From: an uncultured Bacteroides sp.
GTDB taxonomy: Bacteria > Bacteroidota > Bacteroidia > Bacteroidales > Bacteroidaceae
Length of the DNA stretch: 61,386 bases
NCBI GenBank assembly: GCA_948847595.1
Contig: CAQOGY010000018.1
Span: 1-61,386, forward strand
Direction of reading: 5' to 3'
Shown here piece after piece: positions 37,764-47,676 of this stretch. Below the pieces are notes generated by a model. That model worked only from the letters and a program-made list of their open reading frames with translations. It was not told the origin of the DNA and did no database searches. The stretch's first letter is position 1; the number at the start of each line of letters is the position of its first letter. A program made the translations under genes and the position numbers.

Positions 37764-40700
37764 TTAAAAGTTCAAACTCAATTGCATTGAATAAGTGCGC
37801 TGAATAGGATAAGCAGCACCGTTCGCAGATGCCTGTCCCGGGTCCCACAGCTTGATGCTGTCCCATGTACAAATATTATGCATAATGAACGACAGGCTCA
37901 TTGAACTGACACCCAGTACATTCTGCAGCCATGGGTTGCGATAGGTATAGCGTATATTCAGTTCTTTGAAACGCAAATAGCTGTTGTCTGCCAACCAATA
38001 TGTTGATGCCTGATTATTGTTCTTATTACTGCCATAAGTCATACGCGGGAAACGAGCATTCGGATTCTCTGTGGCTGCCGTACCCGATATTTCACGCGGA
38101 GTCCAGCGGTTATTCTGATCTGCCACGATTGTCAGCAGGTTTCCTGTCGAACCGCCACTGAAAGGGTAATAGCCTGTACCTCCCAAAAAGTAAGTACTAT
38201 GTCCTGTTCCTTCGAACAGCATTCCGAGAGTCAGGTTTTTCCAGCTCACTTCTCCGGCAAAACCGTATTGAATCTCCGGTACATTAGAGAAAGACAAAGG
38301 TACTCTATCGTCCACATCAATCACACCATCAGCATTTACATCCACATACTTGATATCGCCCGGATATACTTTACTCTCAAAGTTTTGCTTAGGACTGGAC
38401 TCTATATCTTCCCAGTCTCTGAACAAGCCTTCGGCTATATATCCCCTCTGTACTCCGCTCGGATATCCGATTCTCGATTGATAAGGATAGTGTATATCAG
38501 ACTCCTCGTAATGCAATACCTTGTTGCGCGAGAAAGTAAAGTTACCACGTATGGTAGCCCGCCAGTTTTTTCCAAAATCCTGTTTGAAACTGAAGTTTCC
38601 ATCCATACCCCAGCTTTCCATCGAACCTGTATTGGCCCACGGCATAGAGATGAAACCGGCTTCTTCCGGTACAGTGACACGCTGCTGGAAAATGTCAGTA
38701 CGGCGATCTTTAAAGTAGTCAACAGTCAGCGAGAATTTATTATTGAACAGGTTGATATCCACACCGACATCAAACTTCTTCGCCTTTTCCCAGACAAGTC
38801 CGTCAGTACCTAACTGTCCTTCCCGAATACCGCCTGTTCCCCAGCCGCCATCACCTGTGCTGGTGACTGTTGTCAGATATGGGAAACGTGTACCACCGAT
38901 ACGGTCGTTACCGACAAGTCCATAAGAAGCACGTATCTTCAGATAATCAAGGAAAGGAAGTGCCTCTTGCAAACAATCATATTGAGAGGGAATCCATCCT
39001 CCGGATACTGCCGGGAAAAATCCGAAGCGTTTATTTTTCGGGAATTGTTCGGAGCCTGTATATCCGATATTGAATTCGGCAAAGTAAATCTGTTTGTAGT
39101 TGTAAGTTACACGTCCCGAAAGCGCCTCATAACGTCTGGGGATAGGTTTCAGAACGGCGCTGACGTTCTTGTCTTCGTCCGAGTCTTTTGATTTCGTTCT
39201 GCTCTGCAGGTAAAAGTGGAGCAGTCCGCTTATGGCATGATCACCAAACGTACGGTCATAATCCGCATTCAACTGCCAATAATAGGTACGGTCGGTGTCC
39301 GTAGACCTCGATAATGACAGGTCCTTCTTTTCCACCTGTTTCGTCATGACCAGTGTGCCTTGGGCATTTCTTCCGTTCGCCCAATACAGATCCGGCATTT
39401 TAGAACGTGTAGTATAAAATTCAGAGTTGGTGGTGAAGGAGAATAAGCCTCTAACCTTCAGTCCTTTCGTAATAAAATCCAGATCCTGACTCAAATCCAC
39501 CATCAAGTTGGTAGTCAGATTACGGGTCTCTGTGAAACCTGTATAGTTCAACTGTACATAAGGGGACAACAGCTCATAGCCAGACTCCGCATTGGCTCCT
39601 TTCGACGCCAGCTGACCTGTGGAATATTTCACCGGCAGCGATACAGGTGTCAATGCTGCCTGCGCATTCCATAACGCACTGTTATTTCCCAATCCCGGTG
39701 AGTTCTGGTTAGTCATTACTTGGTAAAGCTTCAGTCCCAATCTTGTTTTCTTTGTTAAATTGGCATCAACTTTGGTCAGAAAAGAGTACTTCTGATAATT
39801 GATGTTGGGATCATATTTGTTGGCAGACTTGTCGGGACGGAAAACGGCATCCTTATTCTGCATACTGAGCGACATAAAATACCGTGCGTTCGTACCGCCA
39901 CCGGAAACACTGAAATAATGCTGATTCTGCCATACACGGTCTCTCAGAATCACATCACGCCAGTTGGTATTCGGAGCAAGGTCCGGATCAAGCCCTGTCT
40001 GAAACAGTCTTAACTGAAGAGCACTGTAAAGCGGATCATCTCCCCTGCTCAGTTTTGCTTCATTGGCCAGTAACGCATACGTATAGGCATCGCAATACTC
40101 AGGCATACGTGCAGATTCGCTCAATGTGATACTTGATTTATAGTTAATACGGAGTTTCCCCGCTTTTCCCTGCTTGGTCTTCACCACTACTACGCCATTG
40201 GCTCCGCGTGCTCCGTAAATGGCTGTTGCCGAAGCATCTTTCAATACCGAAAAGCTTTCAATATCCGCCGGGTCAAGTTGATTCATATCACCTTCTACAC
40301 CGTCTATCAAAATCAATGCGGAGGAATTGGCACCAAATGTACCAATACCGCGTACCCAGAATTCGGAAAAGTCACTACCCGGTTCTCCGCTTCGGGTCAC
40401 AGCGATGATGCCGGGAACGTTACCACCCAGCATATTGGATACAGAAGTAGCCGGCACATCTAATGCCGCAGGCTCGATAGTGGTAACCGCACCCGTAAGG
40501 GAAATCTTCTTCTGGCTTCCTTCGCCCACAATGACAACCTCATCCAAATCGCTGACCTGTGGTTCCAGCACAATCTTAATATTCTCCTTACTCATCGTCA
40601 CTTTATAGCTATAAGGCTTATAGCCTATAAAAGTAACAGTCAGTACTTCACCTTTAGAAAGACCTTGCAGACGAAACTTACCGTCCAGATCTGTTGCAGT

Positions 40701-40871
40701 TCCTTTCGAACGGTCTTTGTCTACAGTGATCGAGGCACCGATAATCGTTTCCCCCTTTTCGTCCATCACCGTTCCGGCGACCATATAACCTTTTTCATTG
40801 GTTTGTGCTGATATGGTGGCAGAACACACAAAGAGCAGCAACATCATGATTACATTTATTGTCAATTTCAT
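37764..40871 (-). CDS. SusC/RagA-family TonB-dependent transporter
   Basis: 1035 aa. Signal peptide (MMLLLFVCSATISAQ), a carboxypeptidase-regulatory-like domain (~30-110; GTVMDEKGETIIGASITVDK), then the plug with the SusC signature (SFSVLKDASATAIYGARGAN, GVVVVKTKQGKAG) and a 22-strand barrel ending in a terminal Phe (YSMQLSLNF). It imports oligosaccharides across the outer membrane with TonB energy, as a complex with SusD. No STN anti-sigma domain is seen, so control fits the HTCS rather than an ECF sigma factor. Confidence 0.96.
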   Translation of the reverse strand: MKLTINVIMMLLLFVCSATISAQTNEKGYMVAGTVMDEKGETIIGASITVDKDRSKGTATDLDGKFRLQGLSKGEVLTVTFIGYKPYSYKVTMSKENIKIVLEPQVSDLDEVVIVGEGSQKKISLTGAVTTIEPAALDVPATSVSNMLGGNVPGIIAVTRSGEPGSDFSEFWVRGIGTFGANSSALILIDGVEGDMNQLDPADIESFSVLKDASATAIYGARGANGVVVVKTKQGKAGKLRINYKSSITLSESARMPEYCDAYTYALLANEAKLSRGDDPLYSALQLRLFQTGLDPDLAPNTNWRDVILRDRVWQNQHYFSVSGGGTNARYFMSLSMQNKDAVFRPDKSANKYDPNINYQKYSFLTKVDANLTKKTRLGLKLYQVMTNQNSPGLGNNSALWNAQAALTPVSLPVKYSTGQLASKGANAESGYELLSPYVQLNYTGFTETRNLTTNLMVDLSQDLDFITKGLKVRGLFSFTTNSEFYTTRSKMPDLYWANGRNAQGTLVMTKQVEKKDLSLSRSTDTDRTYYWQLNADYDRTFGDHAISGLLHFYLQSRTKSKDSDEDKNVSAVLKPIPRRYEALSGRVTYNYKQIYFAEFNIGYTGSEQFPKNKRFGFFPAVSGGWIPSQYDCLQEALPFLDYLKIRASYGLVGNDRIGGTRFPYLTTVTSTGDGGWGTGGIREGQLGTDGLVWEKAKKFDVGVDINLFNNKFSLTVDYFKDRRTDIFQQRVTVPEEAGFISMPWANTGSMESWGMDGNFSFKQDFGKNWRATIRGNFTFSRNKVLHYEESDIHYPYQSRIGYPSGVQRGYIAEGLFRDWEDIESSPKQNFESKVYPGDIKYVDVNADGVIDVDDRVPLSFSNVPEIQYGFAGEVSWKNLTLGMLFEGTGHSTYFLGGTGYYPFSGGSTGNLLTIVADQNNRWTPREISGTAATENPNARFPRMTYGSNKNNNQASTYWLADNSYLRFKELNIRYTYRNPWLQNVLGVSSMSLSFIMHNICTWDSIKLWDPGQASANGAAYPIQRTYSMQLSLNF

Positions 40872-40889
40872 ATCTATCTGGTATTAGAT

Positions 40890-42170
40890 TTACTGAATGG
40901 TAAATTTCCGGACCATACCTGCGTTACATTCAACAAAATACAGAGATCCGTTTGAGTCAAAGCCGAGATCATAAGGCCATTTTAACGATGATTCCAAGGG
41001 TTTTCCGTCAACAACAGCCAGATTTCCCTTACGACCTGCGACAGTTGATACAATGCCATCCTCCAATTTCCTTAATAAACCGTTTCCTGTATCGAGAAAG
41101 TACAATACGCCCGAATCATCTACTGCAAGACCTGTAACTGTACTCATCATGGCATCTTCTCTGTTTCCGTCCATAAATCCGTTTGTTCCGTTGCCAATAT
41201 AATCCTCAAAAGACTTGCCATCGGAAGAAATCTTCAGGATTTTATTACTTAGATTGGCAGATACATAGAAGCAGTCATTTACTTTATCTCTCGCTATAAA
41301 ACACCAACTGGTAAGTCCCCCCAGGTTTCCTAATTCAGCATTGAGTATTTCCACTTCAAGGCTTTCCAAATTAACTCTGCCGAATTTACCGCTGGTATCA
41401 CAAAAATAAAGGAACTGATCGTCATCGCTTAAAACACAGTCAGCCACTCTTCCCGTTACCTCCGTACCCAGAGTATTCAGTATCTTCGACATCTGCCATC
41501 CTTTTGCCCGATTGAAAGCGTAAACAGCGTGTGTTCCGTCATACTGGATGCCATAAGCTGTTTCACGATTTTTGGTAGCACCCAAACCGCCGAATTTTAT
41601 TCCCGAACAAATGGTCGTAACTCGGTTCTCTTTCTCAGAAACCAGCCGCACATTGGTCTGATCGGTGCTTACAAGTATATTATCGTCAGCTATCATACAC
41701 ATTCCGCGTATTACTCTGAATTTAGCCTCAGCCAATGTACCGTCTGCATTTTCGCCGGTATTACCGGTTCCGGTTATGGTCGTAATCTGCTCCATCCTGG
41801 TATACTTGAACAGAGAGGGCAGTTCGCCTTTGTACTCCGAGCCGATCACTACAGACACCTTGTTCTGTCCGTCATTTTGTTTAGGAGTCATACCGTAAAT
41901 ACAATCTCCGTTAGAGCTGATTAGTCTCGCAGTGTCTTTCTCTCCGAAATATACTTTTATGCGGGACAGGTCCGTTCCAAAGTTTTTTCCGGAGATAACA
42001 AACTGAGTGTTGTAAACACCGGAATCAGGTTCGATCAGAGATACGACTACAGGCTGATTCGGATCAAAAGCTTTTGGAGGTATCCCTTCATTGACAAACT
42101 TGTAGTCGTCCGCACATGAAGTGAAGAAAAGCAAGGAGCAGAGACTCCAATGTAACAAATTGTTTTTCAT
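40890..42170 (-). CDS. IPT/TIG domain lipoprotein with NHL-like propeller
   Basis: 426 aa. Lipobox TSC at about 17-19 (SLLFFTSCADDYKFVNEGIP). Residues ~40-115 are an IPT/TIG fold (PVVVSLIEPDSGVYNTQFVI, SGKNFGTDLSRIKVYFGEKD). From ~130 onward come NHL-type repeats (TVTGLAVDDSGVLYFLDTGN, LKWPYDLGFDSNGSLYFVEC). Such proteins sit at the head of many susCD operons and are taken to be accessory surface glycan-binding proteins. First gene of the IPT-SusC-SusD-lipoprotein operon, 18 nt before susC. Confidence 0.88.
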   Translation of the reverse strand: MKNNLLHWSLCSLLFFTSCADDYKFVNEGIPPKAFDPNQPVVVSLIEPDSGVYNTQFVISGKNFGTDLSRIKVYFGEKDTARLISSNGDCIYGMTPKQNDGQNKVSVVIGSEYKGELPSLFKYTRMEQITTITGTGNTGENADGTLAEAKFRVIRGMCMIADDNILVSTDQTNVRLVSEKENRVTTICSGIKFGGLGATKNRETAYGIQYDGTHAVYAFNRAKGWQMSKILNTLGTEVTGRVADCVLSDDDQFLYFCDTSGKFGRVNLESLEVEILNAELGNLGGLTSWCFIARDKVNDCFYVSANLSNKILKISSDGKSFEDYIGNGTNGFMDGNREDAMMSTVTGLAVDDSGVLYFLDTGNGLLRKLEDGIVSTVAGRKGNLAVVDGKPLESSLKWPYDLGFDSNGSLYFVECNAGMVRKFTIQ

Positions 42171-42270
42171 GTAATAATAAAATAAAATTAATATATAAGA
42201 TCAACTATTTCTCCTGAAGCCCTGGAAGCAGGTGATACTATCCTGATGTCTCCCCTCAAAGAGAACGAGA

Positions 42271-42338
42271 CAAAATTAGAGGTATTCCACTAGAATTATA
42301 AGAGGTAAATCGGGCAAAAATAGGAGGTAAATTAGGCA
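42271..42338 (-). promoter_or_regulatory. Candidate HTCS operator plus -7 box of IPT-SusC-SusD
   Basis: Minus-strand -7 box TAATTTTG at 42271-42278. Direct repeats (plus-strand reading) GGTAAATCGGGCA at 42304 and GGTAAATTAGGCA at 42326, 22 bp apart, with a weaker third copy near 42348. The gap from the -7 box to the first repeat is 25 nt, identical to the GH43 promoter. No -33 box. The predicted leader is about 95 nt. Confidence 0.68.
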
Positions 42339-42492
42339 ATAGACCAGAGGAAATCGGCATGAACGATTCACGATACATTACATTAATTAGCTTATTGTCA
42401 ATGGAATAGCCTAATAAAGGGATAGCAGTACGGTTTCCTGTTCATCATTGCATACAACATATCTCCATCTGGTTTTTACCATTTTTTTATTG

Positions 42493-42500
42493 TATTTTTG
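42493..42500 (+). promoter_or_regulatory. -7 box of the HTCS gene
   Basis: TATTTTTG on the plus strand just upstream of the sensor gene. The short leader it implies (about 12-25 nt) makes the start at 42531 or 42540 as likely as the one at 42519. Confidence 0.5.
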
Positions 42501-42518
42501 TCTTAAAGATCACCTTAT

Positions 42519-45500
42519 ATGATAACGTATATGCAAAGAATGTACTTTATACTCATAGCTTACCTACTGCTGGGTTATTATGACAGCTATGCACAGCCTT
42601 ATCTCCTTAAACATCTTGGAGTAGAAGACGGCCTATCCAACAATTATGTGACCAATATCACACAAGATAAACAAGGATATATCTGGATTGCAACAGAATC
42701 CGGACTGAGTCGGTTTGACGGACGGAACTTTACTACTTACAAGGATAATGATTCCGGGATCATCAGCAACGCATTAAATGCCCTGCTATATGACGAAGAA
42801 GAGAATGCTCTATGGATCGGACTCAAGGACGGACTGAGCAAACTTGACTGTTCTACTTATCAATTCACCAATAATATAGCAGACAGCATAGCCAGCAATA
42901 TTGTTGCGCTGGCACATTCGGCCGATAATAAGGGGATATGGATCACCAACCACTATGGCGGAACTATATATTACAATAAACAGACGAAGCAATTCTCACC
43001 CTTCTCCCACAAAAATATTAAGGATTTATACGATTCAAGCTGGTGCTCCTTCGATAATGGTCATGGAAGCCTGTACATAGGACACGCCCAAGGAGGACTA
43101 AGTATTATTGATTTAAAGAGTAAAACCTGCAAGAACTATCGCAATGATCCGCACAATCCCAAAAGTCTGCCGGGCAACAGTGTATACTGTATCTATATTG
43201 ATCATTCCGGAAATATATGGATTGGAACCAATCAGGGACTTGCCTTGTTCAATTCTCAAACAGAGGAATTTCTCACTTTCAAACATGAGTTCGGTAATCC
43301 GCATTCTCTGATAGCAGACCATATTTATTGCATCAAGGAGATGAACGACGGAACACTATGGATAGGGGCTGATATAGGAGGAATCAGCATACTCGATTTG
43401 CACAGCATCACCTTCATGAATCCGAAGAGTGTGAAATTCACCAATATCTCCGCATCCAATGATGAAAGCGGACTTTCATCCAGCAATATAAGAAGCCTGC
43501 TGCAAGACTCTTTTGGTAATATCTGGATTGGTAACTATAGCAGCGGCATAAACTTCATCAGTCACACGAAGCCTGTATTCCATACGCTTCCTTATACTAC
43601 AGAAAAAGGAAAAACGCTAAAAAACAAACCGGTATGGGGAATCAGCACGGACAAAGAAGGACAAGTATGGGTCGGGAGCGAAAATGAAGTCGCAATATTC
43701 AAAGACTATCAGCTCACGAAAACTCTAAATATTACTCCGTTCCTCAGCAGACCTTACGGGCAAGTATTTTCCCTCAGAAGTGATCAGAAACAAACATTCT
43801 TACTGGGGATTTATGATGACGGCCTGTTGAAGCTGAATACAAAAACGAACCGAATTGAACGCATTCCATTAGGTATGGACAACATTGATATCATCACCTT
43901 CTTTGAAGACTCCGATGGTACCATGCTGATAGGTGCTGAATATGGCGTATATATTTATGAAAACGGTACAGCTCGTGTCGCAGAAGAAATCACCAATCAA
44001 CTTTATGCCCGTTCCGTATATGGCATCCTTCGTGATCGCCAAGGGAAATTATGGATCGGAACATACGGAGGAGGCATTTCCATCTTTGACAAAGACAATA
44101 AGTTAACAATGCGACTCAATACAGATAATAGCTTCTGCTCCAACGCAATCAACCAACTCTACCTCAACTCCCTAGGAGAAGTGTGGGTTGCGACACGTAA
44201 CGGGATTGCGCATATTAAGAACACGATGCAACCGGAACACTTTGAGGCATATAACTCCATGCATGGTCTGGATGATAATTTTGTCCGCGCCATTCAGGAA
44301 GATAAAGCAGGCAATATCTGGATAAGTAGCAATGACGGCATTTCTCGCTGGAATTCGAAAAAACAATTATTCGAAAACTATAATCATCACGATGGCATAC
44401 CGGCAGGTAACTTTATAGAAGGATCAGCCTGCTCCACCGAAGACGGAATACTTTATTTTGGCTCATTAAACGGAGTCTGTTACTTTGATCCTAAAGAACT
44501 GATAACCGAACATCAGGTAGCTCCCGTACAAATTACCGAATGTAAAGGATTCAACAGACAGATAGAAAGCCACAACGCCGGAGTTTTAATTCCTACAACT
44601 AACGGAAACATTGATTTGCCTTATAATCAGAATTCTTTCCGAATCTCATTCACAGTCCCCGACTACTCTCAAAGCCAGCTGGTAGAATATGCCTATATGA
44701 TAGAAGGATTAGAAAATGTATGGGCCAACACCCAAGGAGAGAATCAGGTTACATTCCGTAATATTGCTCCCGGAGAATATACTTTCAAAGTAAAAGCGAA
44801 ACTGAAAAATCAGGATTGGGATGAAGGGCATATCGCCTCCATGACAGTACATATCCACCCTCCCTTTTGGCTTACATGGTATGCCAAACTGCTTTATTTC
44901 ATTATTATATGCATCGCCATATATTTATCTCTCCGCACCTATAAACGCAAGTTAAACCTGGAAAGCTCTCTTGAACTGGAAAAGAAAAACAGCCAGAACA
45001 AACAAGAACTAAACAATGAACGGCTACGATTCTATACCAATGTCACTCATGAACTACGGACTCCATTGACACTGATTCTGGGCCCTTTGGAAGATTTGCT
45101 GAACGACCCCGATCTGTCTCCACGTTATAATCAAAAGATCAGCATCATCCATAGCAGTGCTATTCGCCTGTTAAACCTGATTAACGAGTTACTTGAGTTT
45201 CGTAAAACCGAAACTCAAAACCGACAATTAACAGTCAGCAAAAGTAATCTTGCCAATCTGATCACTGAAATTGGATTACGCTATAAGGAACTGAACCAAA
45301 ACAAAAAAGTAACATTCCACATTGATATTGAAACAGAGAAGACCCAACTCTATTTTGATACAGACATGATTACGAGTATCGTTAATAATCTGCTATCCAA
45401 TGCTATAAAATATACGCCGGAAGGTGATATCAGACTTGCACTTCGCACTATCACCGAGGAGAATAATTTATACACAGAAATAGAAGTCAGCGACACCGGA

Positions 45501-46571
45501 TATGGAATAGACTCCGAAGCCCTTCCACATATATTCGATCGCTACTATCAAGCCAAAGGCAAGCATCAAGCATCCGGAACCGGTATCGGACTCGCACTGG
45601 TAAAATCACTGGCAGAGCTCCATCAAGGTATTTTAAACGTAAAAAGCGAAACCGGAAAAGGAACGTCTTTTACTTTCCGCATCCTGACTGAGAACACATA
45701 TCCTGATGCCTTACACAAAGAAGAGGGAGAAGAGCCACTCAATATGACAGAAAATGATGTAGACACGGAGGATAGCAAAGAAGAAACAGATACCCGCCCT
45801 ATCATACTCGCAGTAGAGGATAACGATGATATCCGTGAATACATCGCTTCTTCCTTTCACGCTAATTATCAAGTCATAACCGCCATCAATGGTAAGGAAG
45901 GATGGGAACTGGCACAGAAATATATTCCCAATATTATTATCAGTGACATCATGATGCCTGTCATGGATGGTATTGAGCTCTGTCGCTCCATAAAGGAAGA
46001 TATGCGCACCAGTCATATCCCTGTAATCCTGCTGACAGCCAAAGATTCCATTCAGGACAAAGAAGAAGGTTACGATAGTGGAGCCGATTCTTATCTGACA
46101 AAACCGTTCAGTGCCAAATTACTTAACAGCCGTATCCATAATCTACTGGAATCCCGCAAGAAACTGGCACAGCAAATAACAGCCCATACACAGGAGCTAG
46201 AGCCCAAAGCCTTACAGGAGCCTATGGAACCTATAGAACTCAACAAACTCGACAGAGAGTTTCTTGAAAAACTAACTCACATCATCGAAGAAAATCTGGA
46301 TGCAGAACTTGATATTCCTTTCATGACAAGCAAAATAGGAATGAGCCATTCCACCTTCTACCGGAAAGTGAAAGCATTGACCGGGATATCCGCCAATGAA
46401 TTTATCCGTAAAGTAAGACTCAAGAACAGTTTGCAATTGCTGCTAACAGGAACATACAATATCTCGGAAGCCGCCTACATGACAGGTTTCAACAATGTTT
46501 CTTACTATCGCCAATGCTTTAAAGACGAGTACGGAATGTCACCTACCGAATATTTAAAAAGTTGCCGGTAA
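42519..46571 (+). CDS. Hybrid two-component system sensor-regulator (HTCS)
   Basis: 1350 aa. Signal peptide, then two seven-bladed propellers of Reg_prop repeats (LSNNYVTNITQDKQGYIWIA and many D..GNIWIG units; ~25-690), a Y_Y_Y domain (~700-790), one transmembrane helix (LLYFIIICIAIYLSL, ~790-808), HisKA with the phospho-His in VTHELRTPLTLILGPL (~843), HATPase_c (NNLLSNAIKYTPEG, GTGIGLALV), a receiver with the Asp in IIISDIMMPVMDG (~1142), and a C-terminal AraC domain. It senses oligosaccharides in the periplasm and activates the utilisation locus. Its 3' end overlaps the esterase gene by 18 nt, convergently. The longest start is given; 42531 is possible. Confidence 0.95.
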   Translation: MITYMQRMYFILIAYLLLGYYDSYAQPYLLKHLGVEDGLSNNYVTNITQDKQGYIWIATESGLSRFDGRNFTTYKDNDSGIISNALNALLYDEEENALWIGLKDGLSKLDCSTYQFTNNIADSIASNIVALAHSADNKGIWITNHYGGTIYYNKQTKQFSPFSHKNIKDLYDSSWCSFDNGHGSLYIGHAQGGLSIIDLKSKTCKNYRNDPHNPKSLPGNSVYCIYIDHSGNIWIGTNQGLALFNSQTEEFLTFKHEFGNPHSLIADHIYCIKEMNDGTLWIGADIGGISILDLHSITFMNPKSVKFTNISASNDESGLSSSNIRSLLQDSFGNIWIGNYSSGINFISHTKPVFHTLPYTTEKGKTLKNKPVWGISTDKEGQVWVGSENEVAIFKDYQLTKTLNITPFLSRPYGQVFSLRSDQKQTFLLGIYDDGLLKLNTKTNRIERIPLGMDNIDIITFFEDSDGTMLIGAEYGVYIYENGTARVAEEITNQLYARSVYGILRDRQGKLWIGTYGGGISIFDKDNKLTMRLNTDNSFCSNAINQLYLNSLGEVWVATRNGIAHIKNTMQPEHFEAYNSMHGLDDNFVRAIQEDKAGNIWISSNDGISRWNSKKQLFENYNHHDGIPAGNFIEGSACSTEDGILYFGSLNGVCYFDPKELITEHQVAPVQITECKGFNRQIESHNAGVLIPTTNGNIDLPYNQNSFRISFTVPDYSQSQLVEYAYMIEGLENVWANTQGENQVTFRNIAPGEYTFKVKAKLKNQDWDEGHIASMTVHIHPPFWLTWYAKLLYFIIICIAIYLSLRTYKRKLNLESSLELEKKNSQNKQELNNERLRFYTNVTHELRTPLTLILGPLEDLLNDPDLSPRYNQKISIIHSSAIRLLNLINELLEFRKTETQNRQLTVSKSNLANLITEIGLRYKELNQNKKVTFHIDIETEKTQLYFDTDMITSIVNNLLSNAIKYTPEGDIRLALRTITEENNLYTEIEVSDTGYGIDSEALPHIFDRYYQAKGKHQASGTGIGLALVKSLAELHQGILNVKSETGKGTSFTFRILTENTYPDALHKEEGEEPLNMTENDVDTEDSKEETDTRPIILAVEDNDDIREYIASSFHANYQVITAINGKEGWELAQKYIPNIIISDIMMPVMDGIELCRSIKEDMRTSHIPVILLTAKDSIQDKEEGYDSGADSYLTKPFSAKLLNSRIHNLLESRKKLAQQITAHTQELEPKALQEPMEPIELNKLDREFLEKLTHIIEENLDAELDIPFMTSKIGMSHSTFYRKVKALTGISANEFIRKVRLKNSLQLLLTGTYNISEAAYMTGFNNVSYYRQCFKDEYGMSPTEYLKSCR

Positions 46572-47411
46572 CGCAAGTAACTGATACATCAAAGTGCGTG
46601 CCATGCGCTCCTGCCCTTTGGTGTCGGGATGCAAACGGTCATAGCCGGCATCATAGAAATAAATAAGCTGTTCTTCAACCATCGGATTCATACCTGTCAC
46701 TGCATTAAAGTCTATGACAGGTATTCCCCATATATTTCCCGCCTCCTTAATAGCCTGCACATAGGCATCTATATATTCTCCGCAACCATTCTGATAGCTT
46801 TCATCCGGCTGGACATTCTTATCGCCGAAGTTAGCCAACGAACGGTGCAAAGGAGTCAGCAGAACGATCTGCTTATCCGGGAAAAGTGTCTTCAGTTGAG
46901 TGATTCCTATATTAATACGCCCTCTGTAAGTGTCTTGAGTCATGACAAGCGTACGCTTTTTCCGCGTCACCATCTTCTTCATCTCACCGTGAGCAGACAG
47001 CACTTGCTCTTCTTGTTCCGTAAACCACTCACCGATAGGTACACTACTATTATAATCGTTTGTCCCCATAAAAACCAGGATAGCATCGACTTCTCCGCCA
47101 TGTTCTTTCTTCAGCTTTTCCGCCTGACGGGGTACATCATCCCACTGCCTTCCACTAATGCCGTAAACAAAAGGAGTGATCCCCAGCCATTCTTTCAGAA
47201 AGTCCCAGTACTTCTTTATATTATCACCGTAGCAATTCGGGTCTGTGATGGAATCTCCGATGTATCCTACTTTCTTGCCTTGCCAGGGATGCTGAATACA
47301 ACCTTGTTTATTTTCAGAAAAGTTTTTTGTTGCAGATGCTTGCTCTTGTCCATACACCAGACAAGAGGAGAGAAACAAAACTGTGCATATGATCAGAAAC
47401 CTGTTTTTCAT
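46554..47411 (-). CDS. SGNH/GDSL-family esterase
   Basis: 285 aa with signal peptide (FLIICTVLFLSSCLVYG, possibly a lipobox SSC). The four SGNH blocks are present: GYIGDSITD (Ser, ~52-60), YGISGRQW (Gly), VFMGTNDYN (Asn) and the C-terminal YDRLHPDTKGQ (Asp-x-x-His). It probably removes acetyl or other ester groups from the glycan. Its role in arabinogalactan use is inference from location. Confidence 0.88.
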   Translation of the reverse strand: MKNRFLIICTVLFLSSCLVYGQEQASATKNFSENKQGCIQHPWQGKKVGYIGDSITDPNCYGDNIKKYWDFLKEWLGITPFVYGISGRQWDDVPRQAEKLKKEHGGEVDAILVFMGTNDYNSSVPIGEWFTEQEEQVLSAHGEMKKMVTRKKRTLVMTQDTYRGRINIGITQLKTLFPDKQIVLLTPLHRSLANFGDKNVQPDESYQNGCGEYIDAYVQAIKEAGNIWGIPVIDFNAVTGMNPMVEEQLIYFYDAGYDRLHPDTKGQERMARTLMYQLLALPATF

Positions 47412-47465
47412 TGTTTTATTCTATTAATAATGAGGTACTCGTATTCAAGTATGGAAATGCAGCCT

Positions 47466-47473
47466 CAAAAATA
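47466..47473 (-). promoter_or_regulatory. -7 box of the esterase gene
   Basis: TATTTTTG on the minus strand, about 55 nt upstream of the ATG. The GGTAAATCGGGCA operator is not seen here. Confidence 0.45.
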
Positions 47474-47540
47474 GACAGTTTAAGCGAAAGTAGCAAGAAT
47501 AAAAACAAGAAGATAAAGATAGTATCTTCTTCCCCCGTTT

Positions 47541-47650
47541 GCAGGGCAACTATAATCTGATTGCAGGACATATATAGCCAATGTGCAGGGTAACTATCTC
47601 CTGCACGTTGGACATATATGTCCTGCACGCTGGGCATATATGCCCTATAA
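47541..47650. repeat. 22-bp tandem array, five units
   Basis: Units start at 47541, 47563, 47585, 47607 and 47629 (exact 22-bp period). Heads: GCAGGGCAACTAT, GCAGGACATATAT, GCAGGGTAACTAT, GTTGGACATATAT and GCTGGGCATATAT. The last two form perfect stems with the following TGTCC or TGCCC. Located between the GH105-lyase fusion gene and the esterase gene. Confidence 0.88.
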
Positions 47651-47676
47651 ATACTTCATATATCTAATACACAGAC

